Under the pieces are notes generated by a model. That model saw only the letters and a list, made by a program, of their open reading frames with translations. It had not been told where the DNA came from and made no database searches. A program made the position numbers and the translations under genes. Positions 35,768-44,030 of a stretch of 64,000 nt of DNA are shown piece after piece. Within the stretch, counting starts at the first letter, position 1. Each line of letters starts with the position of its first letter. Origin of the DNA: a virus; IMG/VR virus record IMGVR_UViG_3300024514_000354, positions 1 to 64,000 of that record. One strand, written 5' to 3'.

Positions 35768-37362
35768 CGCTTGTTATCGTAAATGTCCATAACTTCCTTA
35801 ACTACGGTATCGGCATCTGGGAGATAATCCCAGAGAGTCTTACCCTTGGGGATAAGATCGATAGTATCGTGCTTGAACTCAGTGTGACGGATTTCTAGAC
35901 CATCGAGCAACAGATCTTTACGGAGAGCCTTGGTTTTGTAAGACTGAGTACCGTTTCTATATGGAAGGATGTGATCTTCATGCTTACAGGTTGGGAATGT
36001 CACAATCCAATTATCAAAAGCACCAGCAATATGAAGCGGTGATGAATCATTCGTTACAAGGCATCTAGACAGTGAAATTAAGGCAAATAATTGCCCAAGA
36101 GTGGTCAGATCGCGGAGATCGTAGCCGTCCTGTGGAACTTTGATTGGTAGATAGCCCTGTTTCTCGTCAATGCTCTTGCCAATCAGCACAACTGTAAGCT
36201 TTTCCGACAGTTTATCCACAATAGACTGCCACCACTCAACTGGCAAAGTCTTTGAGGGCCACCAGCGACCAGCGTGAACCACAACAGTAGGCTTTTCAGG
36301 CTTCTTGTCTTTAAATAAGTCGATAACATAACTGACATCCTCTGCATCTAGCTTGAGTTGAATCGTCTTGTCAGTGTGTGGGATAGTACGCTTGATCATT
36401 GACATCGAGGCAAAGTCTGTTGGGTGGAACAGAACGTGTGACATCTTGTGTTCTGACTGCTCATCGTCAGGGCAAGTATGCATTGTCAAGATAGCGTCAT
36501 TAATTCCCTTCCATTGATCATAATTAACCACGGGGCAGCTAAGGTGCTCAAAGAGACGAGGGAAGTGCGATACAACAGTGATATTAGCGTCAGGATAAAG
36601 CTTCTGAGTATAGCGGATAGCAGGCTCTGAACATAGCTGGTCGCCCATTCCTGCTGTTACGCTAATAAGGATGTTTCGCTTATACTTGTAGCCCTCCTCC
36701 TTGTCTTTTTCCCATTGAAGGATATCCTTGTAGATAACGCCCATTTGCATATCTTTTGGCGCACCAGCGTAGTGAACGATATACGAGTTTAGGCGCGAGA
36801 TGCCGCAGAACTTATCCAAGATATCCATACGATTAAAGTCGTAGTGGAGGTCAAACATATCAACCTTATCATTTAAAATTCGCAGATTGATGAATGGCTG
36901 ATCAGTTTCTACGAAATCAATGCCTCGCGGAAGTCTGAAGATCTGCTTGTGGATTCGGGAGATAACCATTACGCCCGAATTGTAGAACTTGCCGTTCCAC
37001 TTCTTCAATGGCTCCTTGTAGTACTCCGAGGCTTGTTCCAGATACTCAAACCTTGGCGCATAACGGCCCTCATTGAACATTCCCAGCTTAGTCTCTGGGA
37101 CAACTTCAAACAAGTTGGGGCAATCATCTCTGATTAAAATATCAATATCAAGATAAATGATTCGCTTGTACTGATTTAAGAGTTCGCCAATCAGGAACTT
37201 ATTCCACTTTTGGGTAATGTAGTATTTGTTGAACTCTGTGACGTTTAGAAAATCGGCGCCGATTTTCTCCGCATACTTTTGGATAGAAGGTAGCGTGAGC
37301 TTTGCTACTTCGTTGTAATAATCGCCAATCGAGATGGTTAAAACTAAGTTATCCTTTTTCAT
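35764..37362 (-). CDS. Fused GT8-like and GT9-like (heptosyltransferase-type) glycosyltransferase
   Basis: This fused enzyme has 532 residues from the ATG chosen here. A TTG 39 nt upstream would add 13 residues and deepen the overlap with the preceding gene, so it is less likely. Residues ~1-230 form a GT-A domain with RIIYLDIDILIRDDCPNLFE (DID as DxD) and a later YIVHYAGAPKDM. Residues ~235-530 form a GT9-like GT-B domain: VTAGMGDQLCSEPAIRYTQ, VVVHAGRWWPSKTLPVEWW and RCLVTNDSSPLHIAGAFDNWIV. The two domains could add consecutive sugars to one acceptor. It lies between a sulfotransferase and a methyltransferase gene. Confidence 0.87.
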   Translation of the reverse strand: MKKDNLVLTISIGDYYNEVAKLTLPSIQKYAEKIGADFLNVTEFNKYYITQKWNKFLIGELLNQYKRIIYLDIDILIRDDCPNLFEVVPETKLGMFNEGRYAPRFEYLEQASEYYKEPLKKWNGKFYNSGVMVISRIHKQIFRLPRGIDFVETDQPFINLRILNDKVDMFDLHYDFNRMDILDKFCGISRLNSYIVHYAGAPKDMQMGVIYKDILQWEKDKEEGYKYKRNILISVTAGMGDQLCSEPAIRYTQKLYPDANITVVSHFPRLFEHLSCPVVNYDQWKGINDAILTMHTCPDDEQSEHKMSHVLFHPTDFASMSMIKRTIPHTDKTIQLKLDAEDVSYVIDLFKDKKPEKPTVVVHAGRWWPSKTLPVEWWQSIVDKLSEKLTVVLIGKSIDEKQGYLPIKVPQDGYDLRDLTTLGQLFALISLSRCLVTNDSSPLHIAGAFDNWIVTFPTCKHEDHILPYRNGTQSYKTKALRKDLLLDGLEIRHTEFKHDTIDLIPKGKTLWDYLPDADTVVKEVMDIYDNKR

Positions 37363-38092
37363 TCGTCTCTTTAATATTATAAAGAGACAGCAAATCTTCA
37401 ATCTTCGCGGCTAATTTTTCTGACATAACTTCCTTATGTCCGCCGATCTTTCCTTTGACGGGGCCGAAGTTTGGTAAAGACTTGTCGTGAACATCTGGGA
37501 TCTTATCCGCAATCTTTTTTTCAATCCAGCTTTCAATTCTTTGTTTTTGATGCTGGTAATCTGTAAGCATATCCTCATAATTAACTACAAGCATTTTATC
37601 TTTGTGCTTGAGCCAGCCGCTGGTATGCAAGAACCATCGATGAATATAATTTTCTGGTTCAATAATTATATGTGGATCAGGTGCATAAGGCTGTAGAAAC
37701 TTTCTGCCAATATCATCAGGCTTGGAAAACACCCATTCTTCAAACACTGGAAAATCTTTTTGTTCTGGCTTTGGGATAAATTTATAATAGCTATTTAATA
37801 CATCCTTGATATCGCGCTTAACGTAAATAACCCTATACTTGCTAAATAAAAAATCTAAATAATCCTTCATAAACTCTACTTGGTGATGAGATTTATTAAC
37901 CGAGTCCAAGAAACAGGCATTGCACATAATATCCTTATAAGTTATATGCTTATAGCCTTTTAAATTAAAATCTATATTATTTGGCGTATAACCAACGGTC
38001 AAAAATTCACCTTTTTTTTCGTAGTTTATCGAATTGATAACAAGATGTGTGCCAGAGCGTTCGTGAGTTATAACAAGAACTGGTTTAGTCAT
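37349..38092 (-). CDS. Sulfotransferase (PAPS-dependent)
   Basis: This is a 247-residue protein. The 5'-phosphosulfate loop ITHERSGTHLVINSI (8-22) and the 3'-phosphate segment YVKRDIKDVLNSYYKF (90-105) are both present, with a late GKIGGHKEVMSEKLAAKIE tail typical of the family. It would move sulfate from PAPS to a hydroxyl or amine, most simply on a glycan built by its neighbours. This is unusual for a phage. It lies 3 nt before the RCC1 protein gene's stop region in the same operon. Confidence 0.85.
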   Translation of the reverse strand: MTKPVLVITHERSGTHLVINSINYEKKGEFLTVGYTPNNIDFNLKGYKHITYKDIMCNACFLDSVNKSHHQVEFMKDYLDFLFSKYRVIYVKRDIKDVLNSYYKFIPKPEQKDFPVFEEWVFSKPDDIGRKFLQPYAPDPHIIIEPENYIHRWFLHTSGWLKHKDKMLVVNYEDMLTDYQHQKQRIESWIEKKIADKIPDVHDKSLPNFGPVKGKIGGHKEVMSEKLAAKIEDLLSLYNIKETNEKG

Positions 38093-38094
38093 AA

Positions 38095-40299
38095 TTAAAT
38101 ACTACAAATTTGCACAGGAGTTTCTGATAAAGCTGAAGTGTTATCCCCGTTGCTTCCAAATGGATTATCTCCCCAAGCCCAGACTTTTCCATTTTTATCA
38201 ATAGCTATTGAATTATTAGATCCAGAGTTTATTTTGCAGAATGTTTTAATTGCTCCAGCAACACTAACAGGAGTTCTTCGGCTAGTTCTGCTGTTGTCGC
38301 CTAATTGACCGCGATGATTGAAGCCCCATGCCCATGCTCTTCCATTTTTATCAATAGCAAGTGTATGATTAGGTCCAGCACTTATATGGCAAAAAGTTTT
38401 TACCGCACCGGCGACACTTACTGGCGATGTTCTAAAGGTTACAGTATTATCTCCAATTTTTCCATATCCATTATCGCCCCATCCCCAAGCTCGGCCATTT
38501 TTATCAATAGCCATAGAATGAATTCTTGCAGCTTCTACTTTGCAAAATGTTTTTGCAAGACCGATAATCTTTGTTGGAGTTGCTATATTTACACCACCAC
38601 CTGTTCCAGTTTGATTATTTGCATTTCTTCCCCAAGCCCAAACTTGACCATTCTTTTCAATTGCGAGGGTCCAATTTTCACCTGTAGATATTTTACAAAA
38701 TGTTTTAACTAAACCTCCAATTTTAACCGGCGTAGCAGAATTTGAAAAAGTTCCATTGCCAAGCTGATTAGTGTTATTAAGTCCCCACATCCATACTTGA
38801 CCATTTTTATCTATGGCTGAACCTTGACCTCTGCCCGCACCAATTTCACAAAATGTTTTAACTGCTCCAGCAACGCTTACTGGAGTGCAGCGATTGGAGC
38901 TAGTTCCGTCTCCAAGTTGCAAATATCCATTCCATCCCCATCCCCAAGCTCGGCCATTTTTATCAATAGCGAGTGTATGGACGCCTCCAGCAGAAGTTAT
39001 TATTTTACAAAATGTTTTAACAGCTCCCGCTAAACTTACTGGAGTTTTTCTCATTATTACGGTAGTGCCATCTCCAAGAGTTCCATATTGAGCATTTATA
39101 CCCCATCCCCAAATCCTGCCATTTTTATCTATTGCCGCCACATGAGAATCAGAGTATATTTCACAAAAAGTTTTTATAGATCCTGCTATAGCTGCTGGAG
39201 TGCATTTAAACGGAAATGAGCCGATTCCTAATGGACCAATATCATTTTGCCCCCACCCCCAAGATCTACCATTTTTATCAACAGCAATAGCATGAGCTAT
39301 CCCTCCTGATATTTGACAAAATGTTTTAATAGTTCCCGCGACACTAACTGGAGTAAATCTATCTATTAGGCTTCCATCTCCAAGGACGCCTCCAGAGTTA
39401 TTTCCCCATGCCCACGCTCTACCGTTCTTATCAAGTGCATAAGAAACATCATATCCATTATTTATATGACAAAAAGTTTTTACTGCACCCAGAATACTAA
39501 CAGGAGTTCTTTGGCTCCCAGTTCCATTATTTCCCAACTGTCCATACCTGTTATAGCCCCATCCCCAAAGTCTTCCATTTTTATCTATTGCAATAGTGTG
39601 CGCATTTCCCATAGCAATTTTACAAAAAGTTTTGAGCACTCCAGCTATAGCAACTGGAGTATTTTGCTGGGAAACTGAATTACTGCCTAGCTGTCCTCGT
39701 CCATTATATCCCCAACCCCAAACCCGACCATTTTTATCTATAGCTAAAGATGAGCCCAAAACCGCAGTTGCGGCTAAAGAACAAAAAGTTTTAACTGCTC
39801 CAAGTACACTTATCGGCGTTCGTTTGCTGACTGTAGTATTATCTCCCAATTGTCCATATTGATTTATTCCCCATGCCCACGCTCTTCCGTACTGATCTAT
39901 TGCAATTACATGGTTTTGCCCTACAGCAACTTTGCAAAATGTCTTACGTACTCCAGTAACACTGACGGGAGTTAACATTGCACCTGTAGTAGTTCCATTT
40001 CCTAATTGTCCATAATTTCCATAACCCCATCCCCAAACTAAACCATTTTTATCAATAGCAGAACAGAAGGTCGATCCATTGTCTATTTGACAAAATGTTT
40101 TAACACTTCCCGCAATACTTGTTGGTGTAGTGCGCTCTGTTGTCGTATTATTTCCTAATTTTCCATTAGTATTGTCTCCCCATCCCCATGTTTTACCGTT
40201 TTTATCAATAGCGAAAGAAGAGGAGCTTCCAGCAGAAATAATAAAAGCATTTCTTCTAGGTTTATTTCTTCTTAATGGCGTCGAGAACGATAAGCTCAT
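38095..40299 (-). CDS. RCC1-repeat protein, 14 repeats (two predicted propellers)
   Basis: This 734-residue protein is almost entirely repeats. I count 14 units of about 50 residues, each with A-I-D-K-N-G-x-x-W-x-W-G, then G-Q-L-G-D/N, T-P-V-x-x-x-G and K-T-F-C-x-I. Fourteen units fit two seven-bladed beta propellers. A short basic start (TPLRRNKPRRNAF) may anchor it. A conserved Cys recurs in nearly every blade. RCC1 propellers bind proteins or chromatin in eukaryotes. Here an adhesin or fibre-tip role is likely from the surrounding fibre genes. Confidence 0.88.
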   Translation of the reverse strand: MSLSFSTPLRRNKPRRNAFIISAGSSSSFAIDKNGKTWGWGDNTNGKLGNNTTTERTTPTSIAGSVKTFCQIDNGSTFCSAIDKNGLVWGWGYGNYGQLGNGTTTGAMLTPVSVTGVRKTFCKVAVGQNHVIAIDQYGRAWAWGINQYGQLGDNTTVSKRTPISVLGAVKTFCSLAATAVLGSSLAIDKNGRVWGWGYNGRGQLGSNSVSQQNTPVAIAGVLKTFCKIAMGNAHTIAIDKNGRLWGWGYNRYGQLGNNGTGSQRTPVSILGAVKTFCHINNGYDVSYALDKNGRAWAWGNNSGGVLGDGSLIDRFTPVSVAGTIKTFCQISGGIAHAIAVDKNGRSWGWGQNDIGPLGIGSFPFKCTPAAIAGSIKTFCEIYSDSHVAAIDKNGRIWGWGINAQYGTLGDGTTVIMRKTPVSLAGAVKTFCKIITSAGGVHTLAIDKNGRAWGWGWNGYLQLGDGTSSNRCTPVSVAGAVKTFCEIGAGRGQGSAIDKNGQVWMWGLNNTNQLGNGTFSNSATPVKIGGLVKTFCKISTGENWTLAIEKNGQVWAWGRNANNQTGTGGGVNIATPTKIIGLAKTFCKVEAARIHSMAIDKNGRAWGWGDNGYGKIGDNTVTFRTSPVSVAGAVKTFCHISAGPNHTLAIDKNGRAWAWGFNHRGQLGDNSRTSRRTPVSVAGAIKTFCKINSGSNNSIAIDKNGKVWAWGDNPFGSNGDNTSALSETPVQICSI

Positions 40300-40307
40300 A
40301 CTTCACT

Positions 40308-40817
40308 TTATAATGTCACAGCTAATGCAAATATATCACTAACTTGCTGCTCGTTTAAATTTAAAGTTGAAGCGATCATTCCGACGAGAGGGTGTTGTTT
40401 TTTTATTTCTAACGCATATTCCCATTCCGCACGGGCAATTTCTCTTTGAACTGGATCTGAAATTCCATCGATTTGTGCTTCTATTGTAGAAAGAGATATT
40501 CCTGTTTGTATTAATGCTATTCTTAGCTGCCTCGGAGTGCAAGTATCTGGAGGCTTGGGTAACCTTTCGTTAATCTCATCTTGAGTTAAATTTCTAACAT
40601 AAGTTTCTTCAACCCATTTAAAATTAAGTAAATCTGCAAAAGATCGCCCTTCAAGGACTTGAGTAGCAGGATCAAAAAATGGATCTGGACGCTTTTCAAT
40701 CTCAAGCTCTATAAGAAAGTCTGGCAATATCCCAGGTTGGCCATCAACTAAATATCGCCCCTCTCGGATCTCCCCTTCCCTTTTTTGGGTATTTAAATTG
40801 TAAAGGAAAGTTTGCAT
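40308..40817 (-). CDS. Tail fibre-associated protein, possible fibre chaperone
   Basis: This is a 169-residue protein. The C-terminal half (CTPRQLRIALIQTGISLSTIE, REIARAEWEYALEIKKQHPLVGMIASTLNLNEQQVSDIF) matches a helical domain that recurs next to phage fibre genes, with W-E-Y-A and a late L-N-L-x-x-x-Q-x-x-x-I-F pattern. It lies between the RCC1 gene and fibre genes. It may assist fibre folding or form a fibre base; the sequence does not decide. Confidence 0.6.
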   Translation of the reverse strand: MQTFLYNLNTQKREGEIREGRYLVDGQPGILPDFLIELEIEKRPDPFFDPATQVLEGRSFADLLNFKWVEETYVRNLTQDEINERLPKPPDTCTPRQLRIALIQTGISLSTIEAQIDGISDPVQREIARAEWEYALEIKKQHPLVGMIASTLNLNEQQVSDIFALAVTL

Positions 40818-40832
40818 ATTTTATATATTATA

Positions 40833-41747
40833 TTAAACGAGTTCTCTTTCTCCAAACAATGTCCAGACATCTCCAGAGACATTTTTTAATGCTACTACCG
40901 AGTACTGTTTCTGTGTTTTGAGAGTCTCGCTAGTGTTAATCACGACCCCTGTTCCTGTGGCAAAAGTAACCTGACCAGCGCCAGCTTGCTCCAGCATAAT
41001 TTCGCAGTCAGTTGGCCAAGCGACGACTGATGTTGGCGGCACAGTAACGGTTACTGCTGTTGCGGCAGTGGTTCTGATATAATCGCCCGCATGCCCGCGC
41101 TCTAGCGTAAGACCAGTGCCAGTAAAACCAGAAACTAAAAAGAATTGTGGTCCCAGCGGCCCTACTGTTGAGCCGCTAACCCTTACGTACATTCCAGAAG
41201 TTGTCGTCCAAATGTCGCCATCAACTGGAGAGGTTGGTGCAATGCCGTGCGGAATATTAAATGTAGCCCTGCCCGTTGTACCTGAAGAAAGTGAGAATTT
41301 ACCACTGGCTGAAATCGAATCGCCTGAAATTACTAATCCAGTTGTGTTAAATCTGCTGACGCCAGAAACATTAAGAGAAATGCCGCTGATTGGCAGCGCC
41401 TTTACAGCAGCCCAGTCACCCGAAACGTGCAAGGTATTTGAGGCGTATTGTCCCATCACAACCCTATCATCACTAAATACTTCCAAAATTGGCAGGCCCG
41501 CAATGTCGTTAACGCTCATAAGTGAGCCAGTCATTACATCGTCAACACCAAATAAGCGTCCGTTTATGCCCTCAACGAAAAACTTATCAACTGTTCCAGT
41601 AGAAAAACTTTGAACTCCAAGCGTGCCGCTATTAGAAAAGGCAAGTCTTACTGCGCCACTTAGAGAAGCGTCTAAAGACGAAGAACCTGTAGTTCCAGTA
41701 TTGAACTCTAGGATGCCAGAATTAGGGTTGATTAAAATATTAGGCAT
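40833..41747 (-). CDS. Fibre/structural protein, beta-rich
   Basis: This 304-residue protein is rich in Gly, Ser, Thr and Val. The N-terminal half (SGAVRLAFSNSGTLGVQSFSTG; DKFFVEGINGRLFGVDDVMTG) resembles repeating shaft units of phage fibres. The C-terminal 80 residues (ERGHAGDYIRTTAATAVTVTV, CEIMLEQAGAGQVTFATGTGV) are a small beta domain often found on such fibres. A TGTAAA motif sits 8 nt before the ATG, with no Shine-Dalgarno. Confidence 0.65.
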   Translation of the reverse strand: MPNILINPNSGILEFNTGTTGSSSLDASLSGAVRLAFSNSGTLGVQSFSTGTVDKFFVEGINGRLFGVDDVMTGSLMSVNDIAGLPILEVFSDDRVVMGQYASNTLHVSGDWAAVKALPISGISLNVSGVSRFNTTGLVISGDSISASGKFSLSSGTTGRATFNIPHGIAPTSPVDGDIWTTTSGMYVRVSGSTVGPLGPQFFLVSGFTGTGLTLERGHAGDYIRTTAATAVTVTVPPTSVVAWPTDCEIMLEQAGAGQVTFATGTGVVINTSETLKTQKQYSVVALKNVSGDVWTLFGERELV

Positions 41748-41755
41748 TTTTATAA

Positions 41756-41761
41756 TTTACA
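41756..41761 (-). promoter_or_regulatory. TGTAAA motif before a fibre gene
   Basis: AGTGTAAATTATA ends with an 8-nt gap before the ATG at 41747, at the position where a ribosome site would normally be. It belongs to the thirteen-member motif set. Confidence 0.45.
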
Positions 41762-41767
41762 CTGGAA

Positions 41768-42463
41768 TTAGAGTCGAAAGCGACCTTTTGTGGCGTTGTA
41801 GTTTTGACGGATTTCGCTGCTAGATAATCCACGATTATACAGTTTCGCATAATATATATTACAAGCGCAATTTCTGCTTGTTCTTAATAAATCATTTGCA
41901 AGCACTAATCTTGTAAAATTTATTGTCGGACTAAATGAAGCTGTTCCTTGTAAGACGCCGTCAAAATAAGAAGTTGCAGTAGAAGAAGTAACTGATAATC
42001 CCAAAACATGTATTTTCCCATCCGCCGGAAATTGAGAAGCTGAAGCTAATGCATCGCTTGCTGCTCCATTAATAGCACTTCCATAATATCTTAAATGGCC
42101 GTTTGTATTTGGTACTCCGTTAAATCCTCCATACTCTAACAAAAGGTTATTTGTTCCATCGTCTAAAACTGCAAAATCAACCCAGCTTTGACCCCCGCTA
42201 TTTTGCCTAAATGCCATTTCTATAGTCATATTAGAACTAGATAAACTTATTGCGCATGAGCCATAATCATTGCTTCCGTCAAATGCAATAATACCCCCAT
42301 TTGCACTGCTAAATGTTGGTCCATTTATTAGAGTGACATTATTTCCATTCCTACTCAAATCAGTCCAAACTGTCCCAGAACCGGGGTAACTCTTTGTGTT
42401 CCCCGCATCCAAACATAAAACTAAACCATTTTCAACTATATCTGGACCCCCGGAGACACTCAT
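41768..42463 (-). CDS. LamG/concanavalin-like lectin-type protein 1
   Basis: This 231-residue protein has a common start (GLVLCLDAGNTKSYPGSGTVW), a beta-sandwich body with FDGSNDYGSCAISLS and AFRQNSGGQSW, and a fixed end, SSSEIRQNYNATKGRF. This is the LamG/laminin-G-3-type concanavalin-like fold used by many phage fibres to bind sugars. It is the most downstream of three paralogues and overlaps the second by 4 nt. Confidence 0.82.
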   Translation of the reverse strand: MSVSGGPDIVENGLVLCLDAGNTKSYPGSGTVWTDLSRNGNNVTLINGPTFSSANGGIIAFDGSNDYGSCAISLSSSNMTIEMAFRQNSGGQSWVDFAVLDDGTNNLLLEYGGFNGVPNTNGHLRYYGSAINGAASDALASASQFPADGKIHVLGLSVTSSTATSYFDGVLQGTASFSPTINFTRLVLANDLLRTSRNCACNIYYAKLYNRGLSSSEIRQNYNATKGRFRL

Positions 42464-43131
42464 AGCTTGAACCTTCCTTTGGTGGCGTTGTAGTTTTGAA
42501 TTATTTCAGCGCGGGACAATGCTCTGTTATATATTTGAGCAACTGCTATGTTTCCCGCAAAAAATCTGTTACCAAAACCACTATCTCGCCCCATTTGTAT
42601 ATTGTTTAAAGTGGTTGATGCGTGACTCACATTGTTAACGGCGGAAGTTATTCCAGTTTGCTGACATAGATATGCGGTTGCTGAAGTTGCTCCCACAGAA
42701 ACCGCACAAAGAGACCATTGCAAATTCGGCACGATCAAACCGCTGGCCCAATTATAAGTATTTGCGTTATCATTCCAATGATAGCCAATCTGGTTGCTGC
42801 TAAAAAAGTTTAACCCAGTCACGTTTGTTCCTCTGGAAAGAAACACGCCATCATATTGTGCTTGATCTCCATTTCTATATATCCAAATCAAAAAAGTGGC
42901 GGTGGATGTCACGATTGTACCACTAAATATAACATAGTCATCAACACCATCAAATATGATGCTTCCATTATTGGCACTGCTATATGTTGGACCGTTTGTT
43001 AGCGTTCCATTTATACCATTTCTGCTAATATCTGTCCAAGCTGTTCCACTGCCCGAATAGCTTTTCGGGTTTCCAGCATCCAAACATAGCACAAGGCCAT
43101 CTGTAACTATTTTTGGACCGTTGCTGTACAT
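42460..43131 (-). CDS. LamG/concanavalin-like lectin-type protein 2
   Basis: This protein has 223 residues from the ATG chosen here, which is one base after the preceding stop; a GTG 36 nt earlier is possible. It shares GLVLCLDAGNPKSYSGSGTAW, an FDGVDDYVIFSG strand and the C-terminal RAEIIQNYNATKGRF with its two paralogues. The body differs most in the loop region (about 70-140), as expected if the binding surface diversifies. It is a likely sugar-binding virion protein. Confidence 0.82.
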   Translation of the reverse strand: MYSNGPKIVTDGLVLCLDAGNPKSYSGSGTAWTDISRNGINGTLTNGPTYSSANNGSIIFDGVDDYVIFSGTIVTSTATFLIWIYRNGDQAQYDGVFLSRGTNVTGLNFFSSNQIGYHWNDNANTYNWASGLIVPNLQWSLCAVSVGATSATAYLCQQTGITSAVNNVSHASTTLNNIQMGRDSGFGNRFFAGNIAVAQIYNRALSRAEIIQNYNATKGRFKL

Positions 43132-43132
43132 T

Positions 43133-43393
43133 TTAAATAGGCATTCCAGTCTGGGTCCAACCGACACCTGTCAGGATATCTAAAATTTCCTCGTAAGTAT
43201 ATGGACCTTCTGCCCCAGAGATTGTGGCGGCGAACGCTGGCGCTTCGCCGTCCCACTTCACAAATGTTTTAGCTTGATCGATTGATTTGCGCACAGTTTC
43301 GGCAGAAGTTTCAAGAACTTCATCAAAATTAACCTTCGTTAATTCGGAGACTGGAATGATTAAGTATTCGCGATGTTCGAATTGGTGACTCAT
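43133..43393 (-). CDS. Small acidic protein between LamG genes, unknown
   Basis: This 86-residue acidic protein (REYLIIPVSELTKVNFDEVLETSAETVR; YTYEEILDILTGVGW) has no metal or nucleotide motif. It sits 1-3 nt from the LamG genes on both sides, so it is co-translated with them. It could be a chaperone or accessory subunit of the fibres. No family is recognised. Confidence 0.6.
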   Translation of the reverse strand: MSHQFEHREYLIIPVSELTKVNFDEVLETSAETVRKSIDQAKTFVKWDGEAPAFAATISGAEGPYTYEEILDILTGVGWTQTGMPI

Positions 43394-43396
43394 AGT

Positions 43397-44029
43397 TTAA
43401 AGTTTAAATCGGCCTTTGATGGCATTGTAGTTTTGAAGGATTTCTGATGGCGACAATGCTCTACCATACACTTGAGCAACTGCTACGCTAAAAGCCCCAT
43501 ACTCTCCAGCCAAATTGTCACCTCCAACAAAAAATAAAGCGGAATTTTTTGTGGTGGAACTTGTGGTGCTTGCAATCAAAACTCCATTTCTGTAATAAGA
43601 CAAACTTGTGCCATTTTTAACGACGCATACGTTTATCCAAGACCCGATGGGCATTGCTCCACCAAAAATTGTTGGAAAATATTCCATATTACTTGTAGTA
43701 AGTTTTGTAAAATCCCCTTGTCTACAACCCATTATGATGTCGGCGCTGCTATTTCTTGTTGGTTTTACCCAAGTGTTCCAAGTAAATGACGAAGCTGTAG
43801 TATATGCGGGTTGAGTATAATTAGTTGAAACATAATCATTAGTGCCATCAAACACAATACTTCCCCTATCTGCGCTATTAAACGTTGGTCCATTCAAAGT
43901 TCCATTGTTTCCATTTCGACTTAAATCATTCCAAGCTGTCCCGCTACCCGGATAGCTTTTTGAGTTCCCCGCATCCAAGCACAGCACTAACCCATCTGTA
44001 ACTATCCTTGGCCCATAATTATTCGGCAT
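43397..44029 (-). CDS. LamG/concanavalin-like lectin-type protein 3
   Basis: This 210-residue protein has a GLVLCLDAGNSKSYPGSGTAW start, FDGTNDYVSTNYTQP and FTWNTWVKPTRNSS in the sandwich body, and the C-terminal PSEILQNYNAIKGRF shared with paralogues 1 and 2. It lies one base after the collagen-like fibre gene in transcription order. It is probably mounted on the same fibre system. Confidence 0.82.
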   Translation of the reverse strand: MPNNYGPRIVTDGLVLCLDAGNSKSYPGSGTAWNDLSRNGNNGTLNGPTFNSADRGSIVFDGTNDYVSTNYTQPAYTTASSFTWNTWVKPTRNSSADIIMGCRQGDFTKLTTSNMEYFPTIFGGAMPIGSWINVCVVKNGTSLSYYRNGVLIASTTSSTTKNSALFFVGGDNLAGEYGAFSVAVAQVYGRALSPSEILQNYNAIKGRFKL

Positions 44030-44030
44030 A

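Noticed and set aside
38305-39862. Plus-strand frames across the RCC1 gene
   Set aside because: They arise from the complement of the repeat unit and break at irregular points; the minus-strand frame is intact for 734 residues with conserved repeats.
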